Source: Rheinheimera pacifica
Lineage (GTDB): Bacteria > Pseudomonadota > Gammaproteobacteria > Enterobacterales > Alteromonadaceae
NCBI RefSeq assembly: GCF_024809855.1
Contig: NZ_JANUEM010000001.1
Coordinates: 248,001 to 312,000, forward strand
Direction: 5' to 3'
DNA: 64,000 bases
Shown here: piece by piece, positions 18,622 to 29,157 of the stretch
Position numbering within the stretch: position 1 is the stretch's first letter
Layout of the letters: each line of letters opens with the position of its first letter
Program-made: the position numbers and the translations under genes
Notes under the pieces: generated by a model
The model's input: only the letters and a program-made list of their open reading frames with translations
What the model was told of the DNA's origin: nothing
Databases searched by the model: none

Positions 18622-19395
18622 TTAGCTTCGCAGGCCAATACCACGATTAATCAGGTACATGGCATAGCTAAATAGCACGACAATAAAGCCCACTACTACA
18701 GCCAGCGCCAACCACAGGCTCACGTCCGTTACGCCCAAAAAGCCATAACGAAACGCATTAACCATATATACCACCGGGTTTAACGCCGCCACATGCTGCC
18801 AGAAACCGGGCAGTAAGGTTAACGAGTAAAACACACCGCCTAAATAAGTAAGAGGCGTAAGCACAAAGGTAGGAATAATACTGATATCGTCAAAGGTTTT
18901 CGCATACACAGCATTAATCAGGCCGCCTAAAGAAAACAGCATCGAGGTTAGCGTAACGGTAACAATAATTACCGTCAGGTTATGAATTTGAATAGTAACG
19001 AAAAACAGCGACAGAATAGTAACTATAAACCCCACCAGCATGCCACGCGCCATACCACCGCCCACAAAGCCGAGCACAATAATGTAGTTTGGCACCGGCG
19101 CTACCAGCAGCTCTTCCACGTTACGCTGAAACTTGGCACTGAAAAACGACGACGCCACATTAGCGTAAGAGTTGGTGATCACCGACATCATAATCAGACC
19201 CGGTACAATAAACTCCATATACGTGAAACCGCCCATATCGCCGATGCGCGAGCCGATTAAACTGCCGAAAATCACAAAATACAGTGTCATGGTAATAGCT
19301 GGCGGCACCAGGGTTTGCACCCAAATGCGCAAAAAGCGGTTGGTTTCTTTATCCCAGATACTTTTTAGCGCGACCAGATAATTGGCTTTGCTCAT
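18622..19395 (-). CDS. yadH: ABC-2 type exporter permease
   Basis: This 257-residue permease has six hydrophobic segments. ABC-2 features are clear: LRIWVQTLVPPAITMTLYFVIFG near the start, and a C-terminal ALNPVVYMVNAFRYGFLG. It pairs with the ATPase at 19392-20318, overlapping its stop by 4 bases. The pair matches YadG/YadH of E. coli, whose substrate is not established. Export of a lipid- or drug-like compound is only a general expectation for this class. Confidence 0.9.
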   Translation of the reverse strand: MSKANYLVALKSIWDKETNRFLRIWVQTLVPPAITMTLYFVIFGSLIGSRIGDMGGFTYMEFIVPGLIMMSVITNSYANVASSFFSAKFQRNVEELLVAPVPNYIIVLGFVGGGMARGMLVGFIVTILSLFFVTIQIHNLTVIIVTVTLTSMLFSLGGLINAVYAKTFDDISIIPTFVLTPLTYLGGVFYSLTLLPGFWQHVAALNPVVYMVNAFRYGFLGVTDVSLWLALAVVVGFIVVLFSYAMYLINRGIGLRS

Positions 19396-20318
19396 TTTGC
19401 ACCTCCGCGGCCGTTTTCTACCAGCGACACAAACAACTCCTCCAGCCGGTTGGCTTTATTACGCATTGATAACACCTGAATATCCTGGGCGCTTAGCTGG
19501 GCAAAAATGGTATTTAAGCCCTGTGCTTTTTCTACATCAACTTCAATACTGTTACCATCCAGCGAGCGCCAGTTAACCCCTTCCAGTTGCATTGTTGGCG
19601 GCGTTGTCGCCAGATCCAGCACAAAGGTTTCCCGTGTCAGTTTGGCCAGCAAGGCTTTCATAGTGGTGTTTTCTATGATCTGCCCTTTGTCGATAATGGC
19701 GATATTGCGACACAAGGTTTCAGCTTCTTCCAGATAATGGGTAGTTAAAATGATCGTAACGCCCTGCTGGTTAATTTTGCGCAAAAACTCCCACATTGAG
19801 CGGCGCAGTTCGATATCGACACCCGCTGTCGGCTCATCCAAAATCAGCAGTTTGGGCTCATGCATTAAAGCACGGGCAATCATTAAACGCCGCTTCATGC
19901 CACCGGATAATTCGCGGGCACGTGCTGTGCGTTTTTCCCACAAGCCCAGTTGGCCGAGATATTTCTCAGCGCGTTCAAGTGCCAGCTTTTTGGGCACACC
20001 GTAATAACCAGCCTGATTCACCACAATCTGCAGTACGGTTTCAAATTGGTTAAAGTTAAACTCCTGTGGCACTAAACCAAGCTGGCTTTTTGCAGCTTCC
20101 AGTTGCGTATCCAAATCAAACCCAAATACAGCAACGCTGCCGCGGGATTTATTGACCAAAGAACTGATAATACCGATAGTGGTACTTTTCCCGGCGCCAT
20201 TCGGGCCTAACAAAGCAAAAAAGTCGCCTTGTTTTACCTGTAAGTCGATACCGCTTAATGCCACAGTACCGCTTTTATATACTTTATGCAGACCTTTAAT
20301 ATCTAACGCTAAACTCAA
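19392..20318 (-). CDS. yadG: ABC exporter ATP-binding protein
   Basis: This 308-residue ATPase has Walker [10 protein letters not shown], the LSGGMKRR signature, Walker [13 protein letters not shown] and the switch histidine in TTHYLEEAE. The C-terminal ~80 residues are the extension usual in ABC-2 partners. It overlaps ubiX upstream and yadH downstream by 4 bases each, giving a tight mpl-ubiX-yadG-yadH unit. It energises the YadH permease in the inner membrane. Confidence 0.92.
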   Translation of the reverse strand: MSLALDIKGLHKVYKSGTVALSGIDLQVKQGDFFALLGPNGAGKSTTIGIISSLVNKSRGSVAVFGFDLDTQLEAAKSQLGLVPQEFNFNQFETVLQIVVNQAGYYGVPKKLALERAEKYLGQLGLWEKRTARARELSGGMKRRLMIARALMHEPKLLILDEPTAGVDIELRRSMWEFLRKINQQGVTIILTTHYLEEAETLCRNIAIIDKGQIIENTTMKALLAKLTRETFVLDLATTPPTMQLEGVNWRSLDGNSIEVDVEKAQGLNTIFAQLSAQDIQVLSMRNKANRLEELFVSLVENGRGGAK

Positions 20319-20956
20319 TGCTGTTCTCCTGCTTTTGCTGCATCACCACTGTAGCCCCAACGGTTAAGTAACTGATGCGGCAGCTTAAGGTGGTCTAAAA
20401 TACGCGCCGCCATAAAGTCGACTAAATCGCTGATCTGCTTCGGCTGATGATAAAAACCCGGCGCTGCCGGCATAATCGTCACGCCCAAACGCGCCAGCTT
20501 AAGTAAGTTTTCCAGATGAATGGCACTAAGCGGGCTTTCACGCGGTACTAAAATCAACTGGCCGCCTTCTTTGATCACCACATCCGCGGCGCGCTCAATC
20601 AGGTTGTCACTGGCGCCGGTGGCAATAGCCGATACAGTACCGGTTGAACAAGGGCAGATCACCATTTGCCGCGGAGCGGCCGACCCCGATGCCACCGGTG
20701 AGAACCAATCATCTTTGCCATACACTTTAAGCAGGGCGGCATCACAAGCAAAATGCTCCAGCAACATCTGCGTACATTTGTCCGGTGCTGCCGGCAGTTT
20801 AATATCATGCTCAGTGGCAAATACTACCCGTGCCGCGCTTGATACCAGCAAGTGCACTTTAATGCCCTGTGCCAGCAATAACTCCAGTAAACGCCAGCCA
20901 TAAGGCGCGCCCGAAGCTCCGCTAAAAGCCAGCGTGATCTCTTTTGCTGTTGTCAT
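20315..20956 (-). CDS. ubiX: flavin prenyltransferase UbiX
   Basis: This ~213-residue enzyme makes prenylated FMN, the cofactor for UbiD decarboxylase in ubiquinone synthesis. The start motif [16 protein letters not shown], the [14 protein letters not shown] loop and [18 protein letters not shown] all match the family. I prefer ATG 20956, preceded by GGGAA at good distance; an in-frame GTG lies at 20968, directly after the mpl stop. ubiD is not in the window. The gene is coupled to yadG by a 4-base overlap. Confidence 0.95.
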   Translation of the reverse strand: MTTAKEITLAFSGASGAPYGWRLLELLLAQGIKVHLLVSSAARVVFATEHDIKLPAAPDKCTQMLLEHFACDAALLKVYGKDDWFSPVASGSAAPRQMVICPCSTGTVSAIATGASDNLIERAADVVIKEGGQLILVPRESPLSAIHLENLLKLARLGVTIMPAAPGFYHQPKQISDLVDFMAARILDHLKLPHQLLNRWGYSGDAAKAGEQH

Positions 20957-20969
20957 CTGTATTCCCACA

Positions 20970-22328
20970 TTAGCCTTCCCATTTGCGTCTTAGCGCACTA
21001 ATCAGCTTATCGTGAATGCCACCAAAACCGCCGTTACTCATAATGACAATGCTGTCGCCCTGCTCTGCCTGCTCAGATAACAGGCTGACTAAAGCATCAA
21101 TATCTTGCGTTAATGTTGCTTTGGGCGTCAGGGCGCGGGTTAAGGCATCCAGCGACCAGTTGGCGTTGGCAGGTTCATATAAAAAAACCAGATCAGCCAG
21201 TGCCAGCGATAGTGGCAGCGCAGCCTGATGCACGCCCATACGCATAGTATTGGAGCGGGGTTCCAGTACGGCCAGCACACGGTTTTGGCCTACTTTATTA
21301 CGAATGCCCTGTAAGGTGGTGCTGATAGCGGTAGGATGATGGGCAAAATCGTCATATACCTTAATACCAGCCACATCGGCTTTTAACTCCATTCGCCGCT
21401 TTGGCGCAACAAAGCGTGTTAAAGCTTCCAGTGCCACATCAACCGGCACACCGGCATGACGTGCTGCAGCAATAGCCATTACTGCGTTATCAACATTATG
21501 CTGGCCACTGAGTTGCCAGTTTAGCTTACCAAGCAGTTTGCCCTGATAATATAAGGCAAAGTGGCTGCCATCATTGCTAATCAGCTCTGCACGCCAGTCA
21601 GTACCATAGCTTTGCCGCTCACTCCAACAGCCCATATCCAGTGTTTGTTTAACAGCCGGTGTATCTTCCGGCGACAGCACCAAGCCATTGGCCGGTACCA
21701 TGCGCAGCAAATGATGGAACTGGCGCTGAATGGCTGCTAAGTCAGGAAAAATATCGGCATGATCATATTCCAGATTATTAATCACCACAGTGCGCGGCCG
21801 GTAATGCACAAACTTAGAGCGTTTATCAAAAAAAGCCGTGTCGTATTCATCGGCTTCAATAACAAAAAACGGCGATTCGCCAAGGCGGGCTGAGCAATCA
21901 AAATTCTGCGGAATACCGCCAATTAAAAAGCCCGGCTTTAAACCGGCACACTCTAAAATCCAGGCCAGCATAGTGCTGGTAGTGGTTTTGCCATGGGTAC
22001 CAGACACAGCCAGTACCCAGCGGTCAAATAACACCTGCTCTGCCAGCCACTGCGGGCCTGAGGTATAGCGTAAATTGGTATTTAATACATACTCTACCGC
22101 CGGATTACCACGCGATAAGGCATTGCCGATAATTACCATATCCGGTGCTGGCTCAAGTTGTGCCGGATCCCAGCCCTGGGTTAATTCAATGCCCAGTTGC
22201 TGCAGTTGGGTACTCATTGGCGGGTAGACGTTGGCATCAGAGCCGGTAACTTTGTGGCCCATTGCTTTGGCAACAGCAGCAATACCGCCCATAAAGGTGC
22301 CACAAATACCAAGAATATGAATATGCAT
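20970..22328 (-). CDS. mpl: UDP-MurNAc:L-Ala-gamma-D-Glu-meso-DAP ligase (murein recycling)
   Basis: This 452-residue Mur ligase reattaches recycled tripeptide to UDP-MurNAc. The ATP-binding motif reads GTHGKTTTS, the central region has [19 protein letters not shown], and [10 protein letters not shown] is typical of the C-terminal domain. The N-terminus [15 protein letters not shown] is characteristic of Mpl rather than MurC. It is transcribed divergently from fbp, an arrangement also seen in E. coli, and precedes ubiX by about a dozen bases. Confidence 0.96.
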   Translation of the reverse strand: MHIHILGICGTFMGGIAAVAKAMGHKVTGSDANVYPPMSTQLQQLGIELTQGWDPAQLEPAPDMVIIGNALSRGNPAVEYVLNTNLRYTSGPQWLAEQVLFDRWVLAVSGTHGKTTTSTMLAWILECAGLKPGFLIGGIPQNFDCSARLGESPFFVIEADEYDTAFFDKRSKFVHYRPRTVVINNLEYDHADIFPDLAAIQRQFHHLLRMVPANGLVLSPEDTPAVKQTLDMGCWSERQSYGTDWRAELISNDGSHFALYYQGKLLGKLNWQLSGQHNVDNAVMAIAAARHAGVPVDVALEALTRFVAPKRRMELKADVAGIKVYDDFAHHPTAISTTLQGIRNKVGQNRVLAVLEPRSNTMRMGVHQAALPLSLALADLVFLYEPANANWSLDALTRALTPKATLTQDIDALVSLLSEQAEQGDSIVIMSNGGFGGIHDKLISALRRKWEG

Positions 22329-22494
22329 AAGTTATCCTGAAAATTAGCTGCAGCCATTGTAGCAAATGCAAAAGCTGCGCAGCCGAAAATAGCATTTGAG
22401 CTGCAGTAACACCTGCAATTTGCGCAGAAATTCTTTAAAATACGCCAGCCTCTACCGCATTAGCAAAAATAATTACTAAGAAGGAACCACCCGC

Positions 22495-23466
22495 ATGCGC
22501 CGCATCTCGCCAGTATTGCAACAGGACGGAGTCGACAGCGACCTGATTTCACTGATTAAAACCATACTGGCAGCCTGCCGGGAAATATCCTTCCGCGTAA
22601 GTCAGGGCGAACTGGCTGGGGTATTAGGTTCTACCCTGGGGGAGAATATTCAAGGGGAAACACAGAAAAAACTCGATATTATTGCCAATGAATTGCTCAA
22701 AGAAGTGATTCTGGAAACCGGCGTAGTAAAAGCCATCAGCTCAGAAGAAGAAGACGACACCGTAGCCGGCAACCCAAATGGTAAGTACTTAGTTACCTTC
22801 GACCCGCTGGATGGCTCATCTAACACTGATATCAACAGTTTAATTGGTACTATTTTCTCTGTTTTACCGGCGCAAGCCGATAAGGCAGCCGATGATGCGG
22901 CCCAGTTTTTACAGCCCGGTACGGCACAAGTTGCGGCAGGTTATGTGCTGTATGGCCCGTCTACCATGCTGGCATTAACCACCGGTAAAGGTACACGGAT
23001 TTATACACTGGACAAAACCTATGGCGGTTTTCTGCTTACGGAAGAGCAGGCTGCTATTCCGAAATACACCGCCGAGTTTGCCATTAATATGTCGAACCAG
23101 CGCTACTGGCAACCTGCTATGCAGGCTTATATTGCTGATTTACTTAAAGGCAAAGAAGGCCCGCGTGGTAAAAACTACAATATGCGCTGGATAGCCGCCA
23201 TGGTAGGCGATGTACACCGTGTATTATGCCGCGGTGGTATTTTTGCTTACCCGCGTGATACCAAAGATGCCACTAAGCCGGATAAACTGCGACTAATGTA
23301 TGAAGCTAACCCGATGAGTTTTCTGGTAGAACAGGCCGGTGGTGCAAGTTCTACCGGTTATGAGCGGATTATGGACATAGTACCCACTGATATTCACCAG
23401 CGTGTTGCGGTGATACTCGGCTCAAAACATGAAGTGGACAGCTGTGTCGCCTATCATCAGCGATAG
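22495..23466 (+). CDS. fbp: fructose-1,6-bisphosphatase class I
   Basis: This 323-residue gluconeogenic phosphatase has the metal-binding motif [11 protein letters not shown], the EEED loop, and the conserved GGIFAYP and [14 protein letters not shown] near the C-terminus. The length is close to the E. coli enzyme (332). AAGGA precedes ATG 22495. A good hairpin with TTTT (23481-23504) follows the stop, separating it from ppa. Confidence 0.97.
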   Translation: MRRISPVLQQDGVDSDLISLIKTILAACREISFRVSQGELAGVLGSTLGENIQGETQKKLDIIANELLKEVILETGVVKAISSEEEDDTVAGNPNGKYLVTFDPLDGSSNTDINSLIGTIFSVLPAQADKAADDAAQFLQPGTAQVAAGYVLYGPSTMLALTTGKGTRIYTLDKTYGGFLLTEEQAAIPKYTAEFAINMSNQRYWQPAMQAYIADLLKGKEGPRGKNYNMRWIAAMVGDVHRVLCRGGIFAYPRDTKDATKPDKLRLMYEANPMSFLVEQAGGASSTGYERIMDIVPTDIHQRVAVILGSKHEVDSCVAYHQR

Positions 23467-23480
23467 CCATTTTTATTGCC

Positions 23481-23504
23481 GGCGCTATAATAAGCGCCAC
23501 TTTT
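23481..23504 (+). terminator. terminator after fbp
   Basis: A six-base GC-rich stem (GGCGCT / AGCGCC) with a six-base loop is followed by ACTTTT, 14 bases after the fbp stop. Confidence 0.65.
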
Positions 23505-23536
23505 AACCAAGCTTTTTATCATTTAAGGACCAGGCC

Positions 23537-24064
23537 ATGAGCTTAAGCGATGTTGCAGCAGGTAAGAACCTGCCAGAAGAAATTAACGTTATTATTGAAA
23601 TTCCGGCCAATGCCGATCCAATCAAATACGAAGTTGATAAAGACACCGGTACTGTCTGGGTTGACCGCTTTATGGCCACACCAATGTTTTATCCGTGCAA
23701 CTACGGCTTTGTAAATCAAACATTATCACTGGATGGTGATCCGGTAGACGTATTAGTACCAACACCCTACCCACTGGTGCCTGGCGCAGTGATTAAATGC
23801 CGCCCGGTTGGCGTGCTGTTTATGTCGGATGAATCTGGTGAAGATGCCAAAGTCATCGCCGTACCGGTAAGCAAACTAACCAAGCTGTATGACCATATTA
23901 AAGACATCAACGACGTTGATGAGCTGCTGAAAAAGCAAATCCAGCACTTCTTTGAGCGCTACAAAGAATTAGAAGCCGGTAAATGGGTTAAAGTAAACGG
24001 CTGGGGCGATACAGCTGCTGCCAAAGCTGAAATCGTAAGCTCATTTGAGCGGGCGAAGAAATAA
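23537..24064 (+). CDS. ppa: inorganic pyrophosphatase (family I)
   Basis: This 175-residue cytosolic enzyme hydrolyses pyrophosphate. Conserved stretches are [33 protein letters not shown] and the DGDPVDVLV metal site. AAGGA precedes the ATG. A strong intrinsic terminator follows the stop. The length matches the bacterial hexameric form. Confidence 0.98.
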   Translation: MSLSDVAAGKNLPEEINVIIEIPANADPIKYEVDKDTGTVWVDRFMATPMFYPCNYGFVNQTLSLDGDPVDVLVPTPYPLVPGAVIKCRPVGVLFMSDESGEDAKVIAVPVSKLTKLYDHIKDINDVDELLKKQIQHFFERYKELEAGKWVKVNGWGDTAAAKAEIVSSFERAKK

Positions 24065-24085
24065 CACTCTGCTTTTTATAGCCAG

Positions 24086-24109
24086 GCCCGACACCGTTCG
24101 GGCTTTTTT
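24086..24109 (+). terminator. intrinsic terminator after ppa
   Basis: A six-base stem (GCCCGA / TCGGGC) with a six-base loop is followed immediately by TTTTTT, 21 bases after the ppa stop. Confidence 0.85.
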
Positions 24110-24147
24110 ATGGCTTGTTCCCAGCATACATAACTACAAGCAATTGC

Positions 24148-24174
24148 TAAAATAAAGCACTATACTGCGCATAA
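24148..24174 (+). promoter_or_regulatory. sigma-28 (FliA)-like promoter for the chemoreceptor gene
   Basis: TAAA at 24148-24151 is followed by 15 bases and then GCGCATAA at 24167-24174. The known FliA consensus is TAAA-N15-GCCGATAA, so the -10 element matches six of eight bases and the spacing is exact. It lies 43 bases before the chemoreceptor ATG. Chemoreceptors are common FliA targets. Confidence 0.55.
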
Positions 24175-24217
24175 ATCTATTCTAATAATAATTAACAAGT
24201 GTACAGAGGCCTGCAGT

Positions 24218-25837
24218 ATGGATGTGTTACGACGCCTGTCTATAGCAAAGAAAATCTACCTGATACCTTTTATCGGCACATTGAGCTTTATCATTTACCT
24301 TATTCTTGCCAGCAATACAGCACTGAACAACGTTAACACGCTGGAGCAAACCCGTGATGTACAGTTCCCTGTATTGCAATCAGCCCAAAGCTCACTGGTA
24401 TTGCTGGAGCGGATAAAAGACTCGCTGGCCAGTGCAGTAACTACAGGCGATGAAGAAGCGCTGGCCGCTGCAGCAGGGTTCAGCCGCCAGCTGACACAGG
24501 GTTTAAATGATATTTCCCGGCTAAACCGCAGTTATGCCAGCGATGTCAGCAGTATTCAGCAAAGCTACGACGCTTATTATCAGGTAGCCTATAAAGTGTC
24601 GCAGGAAATGATTAACAACACGGCTGATTTCAGCACTTTGACGCAGCGCTCAGAAAAAATGAATGCCGATTACGATGCCACAGCCCTGTTGCTAAGCCAG
24701 TTTCGTGATGCACGGCTGCAGGCATTTACCGCAGCAATTGACGACGCCAGTGAACAAGCCGGTACCCTTATCACCGTAGGTATTATTATGGGCGTGATCA
24801 CCACACTGGTATTGTTTGGTACCGCATTTCCGGTAGCGCGGGGTATTCAAAGCAGCCTGGGCAATATGATTAACTCGTTACAGGACTTGGCCAAAGAAAA
24901 CGGCGATTTAACTGCCCGTATTAATACCAATAGCAAAGACGAGCTGGGCGACCTGGCATATTGGTTTAATACCTTTATGCAAAAGCTGCAGCACGTAGTA
25001 AAAGACATTGTTAATACTGCAGTACCGCTGTCAGCACTGGCAAAAGACTTACACCAACTTACCGACGATACTAACAAAACCATAGTGCAACAACGTAAGG
25101 CTGCTAATCAGGCCAAACATGCCGTAGATGATATGAGCGCCAGCGTAGTGGCTGAAGTTAGCAGTGCTAACGAGGCAGCGGCAGCAGCCAATCAATCCAG
25201 CGAAGCGGCAGATCAGGGCCAGCACACCGTAATTGCAACCGTGCAGAATATTCAGCAGTTGGCGTGCAATGTGCAGGATGCTTCTGATGTTATTACCCAA
25301 CTGGAGCAAGATGCCAATCAGGTAGGCACTGTACTAAGTGTGATTAAAGGTATTGCCGAACAAACTAACCTGCTGGCACTAAATGCCGCTATTGAAGCGG
25401 CACGGGCAGGTGAACAGGGCCGCGGCTTTGCGGTGGTAGCCGATGAAGTTCGTACGCTGGCATCACGTACGCAAAAATCGACCGAAGAAATTCAGCGTAC
25501 CATCGAACAATTGCAAACAGCCGCGCGACTGGCAGTACAAAAAATGCAGCAAAGTACATCACAGGCAGAACATAGTGTGCAATCGGCCAATAAAGCCGGT
25601 GACGCCTTGCAGCTGATCACTAAAAGCATTGCGCAAATACGGCTGATGAACCAGCAAATTGCCGATGCTACGGATGATCAACAAAAAATGGCCAGTGATA
25701 TCGTTGGCCATGTTGACGCTATTTTCAAAAATACAGAGCATAGCTCAGAAAGTGCCGGTCATATTGCTAAAGCCAGCAGTGAGCTGGCGTCACTGGCACA
25801 GAATCTGGAAAGCATTACCAAGTTATTCAGAGTGTAA
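24218..25837 (+). CDS. methyl-accepting chemotaxis protein
   Basis: This 539-residue transducer has an N-terminal membrane helix (about 14-34) and a periplasmic helical sensor of about 150 residues. A second helix follows (about 188-207), then a HAMP region, then the cytoplasmic signalling domain with the highly conserved hairpin containing [20 protein letters not shown] and [15 protein letters not shown]. It should cluster at the pole with CheA and CheW. The short helical-bundle sensor gives no clue to the ligand. It stands alone, with its own sigma-28-like promoter and a hairpin after the stop. Confidence 0.95.
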   Translation: MDVLRRLSIAKKIYLIPFIGTLSFIIYLILASNTALNNVNTLEQTRDVQFPVLQSAQSSLVLLERIKDSLASAVTTGDEEALAAAAGFSRQLTQGLNDISRLNRSYASDVSSIQQSYDAYYQVAYKVSQEMINNTADFSTLTQRSEKMNADYDATALLLSQFRDARLQAFTAAIDDASEQAGTLITVGIIMGVITTLVLFGTAFPVARGIQSSLGNMINSLQDLAKENGDLTARINTNSKDELGDLAYWFNTFMQKLQHVVKDIVNTAVPLSALAKDLHQLTDDTNKTIVQQRKAANQAKHAVDDMSASVVAEVSSANEAAAAANQSSEAADQGQHTVIATVQNIQQLACNVQDASDVITQLEQDANQVGTVLSVIKGIAEQTNLLALNAAIEAARAGEQGRGFAVVADEVRTLASRTQKSTEEIQRTIEQLQTAARLAVQKMQQSTSQAEHSVQSANKAGDALQLITKSIAQIRLMNQQIADATDDQQKMASDIVGHVDAIFKNTEHSSESAGHIAKASSELASLAQNLESITKLFRV

Positions 25838-25847
25838 AAATTGCCTG

Positions 25848-25878
25848 ACCACAAGCCCGGAACACTCCGGCTTGTGGT
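25848..25878. terminator. bidirectional hairpin between convergent genes
   Basis: ACCACAAGCC pairs with GGCTTGTGGT around a short G/C-containing loop, giving a stem of about 12 pairs with one bulge. It separates the chemoreceptor gene from the convergent REC-GGDEF-EAL gene. No long U-run adjoins it on the plus strand. Confidence 0.55.
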
Positions 25879-25884
25879 TAGCTA

Positions 25885-28104
25885 TCAGCTTTTTTGCTGT
25901 TGCAAAAAAGCCAGTAACTCTGCTGGCGGCATCGGCCTGGCATACATAAAGCCCTGTACTTCATCACAGCCCATAGCCACAATAACCTGCTCTTGTGCCT
26001 GAGTTTCCACGCCTTCAGCAATAGTGGCTAAATTCAGCCTTTTACCCAGGTTAATAATGGTTTCAGCTATGACTTCACCTGCCGGCTTATCAATATCGCG
26101 AATAAAAGCACGATCTACTTTTATCCGGTCCAGTGGCAGTTGCTGCAGGTAATTCAGGGATGAGAAACCAATACCAAAGTCATCTATCGCCACCTTGATA
26201 CCGAAATTCTTCAGTTTTTGCAGTGCGTCTATCACTATCTTAGGTTCGTCCATCACTACCGATTCGGTAATTTCCAGCTCAAGCAACTGCGGATCTATTT
26301 GTTGCGCTGTAACACAATCAATAACCGACTGCACAAAACCGTGGCTTCTGAACTGCGGCATCGACACATTAACGGCAATACGTAATCCGGTGTAACCTTG
26401 CTTTTGCAACTGCTTAATTTGCAGACAAGCCTGCTCCATTACCCAGTAACCTATCTCCACTATCAGGCCGGAATACTCTGCCAGAGGAATAAACACTGCA
26501 GGTGAAATAAACTGCCCATTTGGTTGTGGCCAGCGTAACAGCGCTTCCATTCCCACCACCTGTTTTGTGGTTAAAGAAACCTGAGGCTGATACCACAGTT
26601 GCAATTTATCGTTGGCAAAGTCCTGACGTAACATACGTAGTAACGCCAGCCGCCCAGCCATTTCATCTTCCATTTCTGCCTGATAATACTGAAAATTCTG
26701 GCCGAGATGCTTTTTGGCTTTATTCAGTGCAATGTATACGTGCTTAAGGATCGTCAGCCCCTGTTCGGCGGTATCTGTTAAGTGGCAAAAACCAAAGGTG
26801 GCACTGATTTGTAGCGAATGCTCGGAAGCTTTAAACGGCTCATCAAATACGGCTTGTAAACGCTCTGGCGTAAGCTCGGTGCCTGGCCCCACCAGGCCAA
26901 ATACATCAGCGCCAATGCGGCCCAGTTGGGCGTAAGTACCAAACTCCTCAATTAATCTGAACGTGACTGCGATCAGTAGCTCATTACCAACGTCCTGGCC
27001 TAAGCCATCGTTGACATCAGAAAAGTGATCAATATCAATTAATACCGCAACATTGTGCTCGGCTTCATAGCGGCGGGTATCCTGCAAAATCTGGATAAAC
27101 TCGTTGCGGTTTGGCGTTTTGGTAAGTGGATCAATATAGGCTGCATGCTTAAGCTGCTGAAACAAAGTAACATTTTCGTAGCCAATAGAAATATTACTTA
27201 AAAACACTTCTATCAGTTGGCGATCGAAATTCTCTATCGGCCGGTTAGTTTCAATATATACCGCAGCGCTGTGGATTTCGTTGCCCAAATACAACACTGT
27301 TTCCTGATCGGTAAAAATATGTTCATGTGTACGTAAGCAGTTGGTAATTTGCTGCACAATACGGGGGTTGCCCAGCCTGTCGAGCTGACATTTAATGTAA
27401 GGAGCATAGTTACCGGCTGCGCCCAGTACATAAATCGTTTCGCTGGCACTGCCGTCATCTTCTATCTGGGCACACAGTACCCCTTCGGCATGCAAACCAA
27501 TTAATGAAGATATCTGCGTAACCACACCTTCGGAGAACTCATGTAACGAGTGCTGCTCCAGCAGATTTGCTCCGGCATTAATAATTTTTTGCAAGCCCAG
27601 CCGGTTCTGATTAATGGTGCGGATCTGCTGATAAGAACGCAAAGAAGAGATGATCGATGTAACCAGCTTACTGCGGGTCAGCTCCGTTTTGGTTTTGTAA
27701 TCGTTGATATCATATTCTTTTATAACACTTTCTTCTGGTGCATAGCCTGGTTGCCCGGTGCGTAACACAATACGGATCTCATCCATGCCAAGCTCGTCAC
27801 GGATTTGTTTTACAACCTTAAGACCGGCGTCATCCGATTCCATCACCACATCAAGCAGCACAAGTGCCACATCAGGGTGCCGGGTTAAAAAAGAAATGGC
27901 TTCTTTACCAGAATATGCATGATGAAATTTCAGCTGCTTACCTAAAACAGTAAGATCACTCAGTGCCAGTTTGGTCACTGTGTGGATCTCTTCATCATCA
28001 TCAACAATCAACAGGTGCCATTCACCCAGTGTATGCTCCTGCGCTGGCTCCGGTTCGTCTTCTGCTAAAAACAGAAAATCTTCATCTGTTTCTTTTGGCA
28101 CCAT
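25885..28104 (-). CDS. response regulator with DUF3369, degenerate GGDEF and EAL domains
   Basis: This 739-residue protein begins with a receiver domain (DDD at 35-37, phospho-acceptor Asp85). A DUF3369 sensor region follows (about 180-310). The GGDEF domain at about 320-440 has GADVF (398-402) in place of GGDEF. An EAL domain runs from about 485. The EAL residues look intact: EALLRW (520-525), ELEITESVV, DDFGIGFSSL and IAEGVET. I expect it to be a phosphorylation-controlled c-di-GMP phosphodiesterase whose cyclase domain is inactive or regulatory. It lies divergent to a TIGR03899-type gene; no cognate kinase is adjacent. Confidence 0.9.
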   Translation of the reverse strand: MVPKETDEDFLFLAEDEPEPAQEHTLGEWHLLIVDDDEEIHTVTKLALSDLTVLGKQLKFHHAYSGKEAISFLTRHPDVALVLLDVVMESDDAGLKVVKQIRDELGMDEIRIVLRTGQPGYAPEESVIKEYDINDYKTKTELTRSKLVTSIISSLRSYQQIRTINQNRLGLQKIINAGANLLEQHSLHEFSEGVVTQISSLIGLHAEGVLCAQIEDDGSASETIYVLGAAGNYAPYIKCQLDRLGNPRIVQQITNCLRTHEHIFTDQETVLYLGNEIHSAAVYIETNRPIENFDRQLIEVFLSNISIGYENVTLFQQLKHAAYIDPLTKTPNRNEFIQILQDTRRYEAEHNVAVLIDIDHFSDVNDGLGQDVGNELLIAVTFRLIEEFGTYAQLGRIGADVFGLVGPGTELTPERLQAVFDEPFKASEHSLQISATFGFCHLTDTAEQGLTILKHVYIALNKAKKHLGQNFQYYQAEMEDEMAGRLALLRMLRQDFANDKLQLWYQPQVSLTTKQVVGMEALLRWPQPNGQFISPAVFIPLAEYSGLIVEIGYWVMEQACLQIKQLQKQGYTGLRIAVNVSMPQFRSHGFVQSVIDCVTAQQIDPQLLELEITESVVMDEPKIVIDALQKLKNFGIKVAIDDFGIGFSSLNYLQQLPLDRIKVDRAFIRDIDKPAGEVIAETIINLGKRLNLATIAEGVETQAQEQVIVAMGCDEVQGFMYARPMPPAELLAFLQQQKS

Positions 28105-28269
28105 TATTCAGCCTTATTTAATGATTCCGTTTAAATATACATGTTTAATCTGTTAAATAGTAAGGTATAACAGATTTTATTTTACACAAATAACATCGCT
28201 TTACTTGCCGCACATTGCAGCAAATGCCAAGATAACTTATGTTCCGCTTTATGCTGCCAGGCTGTTGTT

Positions 28270-29157
28270 ATGGTTAAAATTAGTGCATTAAACAGCCAGC
28301 AACGTTTGCTGCAACTGGCTAAATCTCAGCTGGGTAGCATTAGCAGTGTAAGCCCGGCAGCTGAAAGCGAGTCCTCTGAGCAACAAGGTAACTTCAGCGA
28401 CAAACATCATCTTCTGGCGGCACGCTCCGGTGCGGCCAGTTCAGCCGCCCTGACTTTGGCACAACGGGCAGAACGCAGGCTGCAAATGCAGCGGGAGCGG
28501 CAACAGTATAATCTTGAAAGTATTATGACGCTGGCACTGGAGTACTGCACCGATCAGGTTTCAGCTCAGGATGTTGATCCAGACTGGTTTCAGCAGTTCT
28601 GTGAACTGGTGCTGGAGATCTCGAATAAAAGCATGCAACAGCTATGGGCAAAAATTCTGGCTGGCGAAATTGCCAGCCCGGGAAGGTTCGCGCTAAAAAC
28701 CCTGCATACATTAAAACGTATGAGCTACAAAGAAGCACTGGCATTGCAGCAGGCGGTAAACCTGAGTTGTAAAACCCGGCAGGATCCCAGTGCCAGAATT
28801 TACTTTGGTTATATCCGTAAGCCCTCACTGTGGCGGGTACTAACAGGAAAAAGCCGTGCGGTACTTAACCTGAACCAGTTTGGCTTGTCTTACCCACAAA
28901 TACTCAGCCTGATAGACATCGGGCTGTTACACAGCTCTGAAATTGAAAGTGGTGAATTGCCCACAGGACAGGTACTTAACTGGCAATACCAGCAACTAAA
29001 CCTAAATGGCACTATCAACAGTAAAGGTGTGGTACTGCAATATTACAAATATACCGCCAGCGGTGCCGAGCTGCTGCCATTGCTGAGTAGCCAGCCAAAT
29101 CAGGCTTATATCAGCGCGTTAAAGCAGTTACTGGCCGGTATTATCAGTTTTAACTGA
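28270..29157 (+). CDS. TIGR03899-like conserved protein, function unknown
   Basis: This 295-residue soluble protein has a variable N-terminus, then a charged helical stretch (LAQRAERRLQMQRERQQYN), then a conserved core including WFQQFCELVLEISNKSMQQLWAKILAGEI and GRFALKTLHTLKRMS. The core resembles the DUF2806/TIGR03899 group of marine gammaproteobacteria, which has no known role. No signal peptide or membrane segment is seen. Its last 30 bases overlap the end of the convergent sensor gene, so the transcripts would be antisense to each other there. Confidence 0.65.
   Translation: MVKISALNSQQRLLQLAKSQLGSISSVSPAAESESSEQQGNFSDKHHLLAARSGAASSAALTLAQRAERRLQMQRERQQYNLESIMTLALEYCTDQVSAQDVDPDWFQQFCELVLEISNKSMQQLWAKILAGEIASPGRFALKTLHTLKRMSYKEALALQQAVNLSCKTRQDPSARIYFGYIRKPSLWRVLTGKSRAVLNLNQFGLSYPQILSLIDIGLLHSSEIESGELPTGQVLNWQYQQLNLNGTINSKGVVLQYYKYTASGAELLPLLSSQPNQAYISALKQLLAGIISFN

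Noticed and set aside
20520-20903. A 127-codon plus-strand frame opposite ubiX
   Set aside because: It is fully contained in antisense to ubiX, with no ribosome-binding site or homologous motif.
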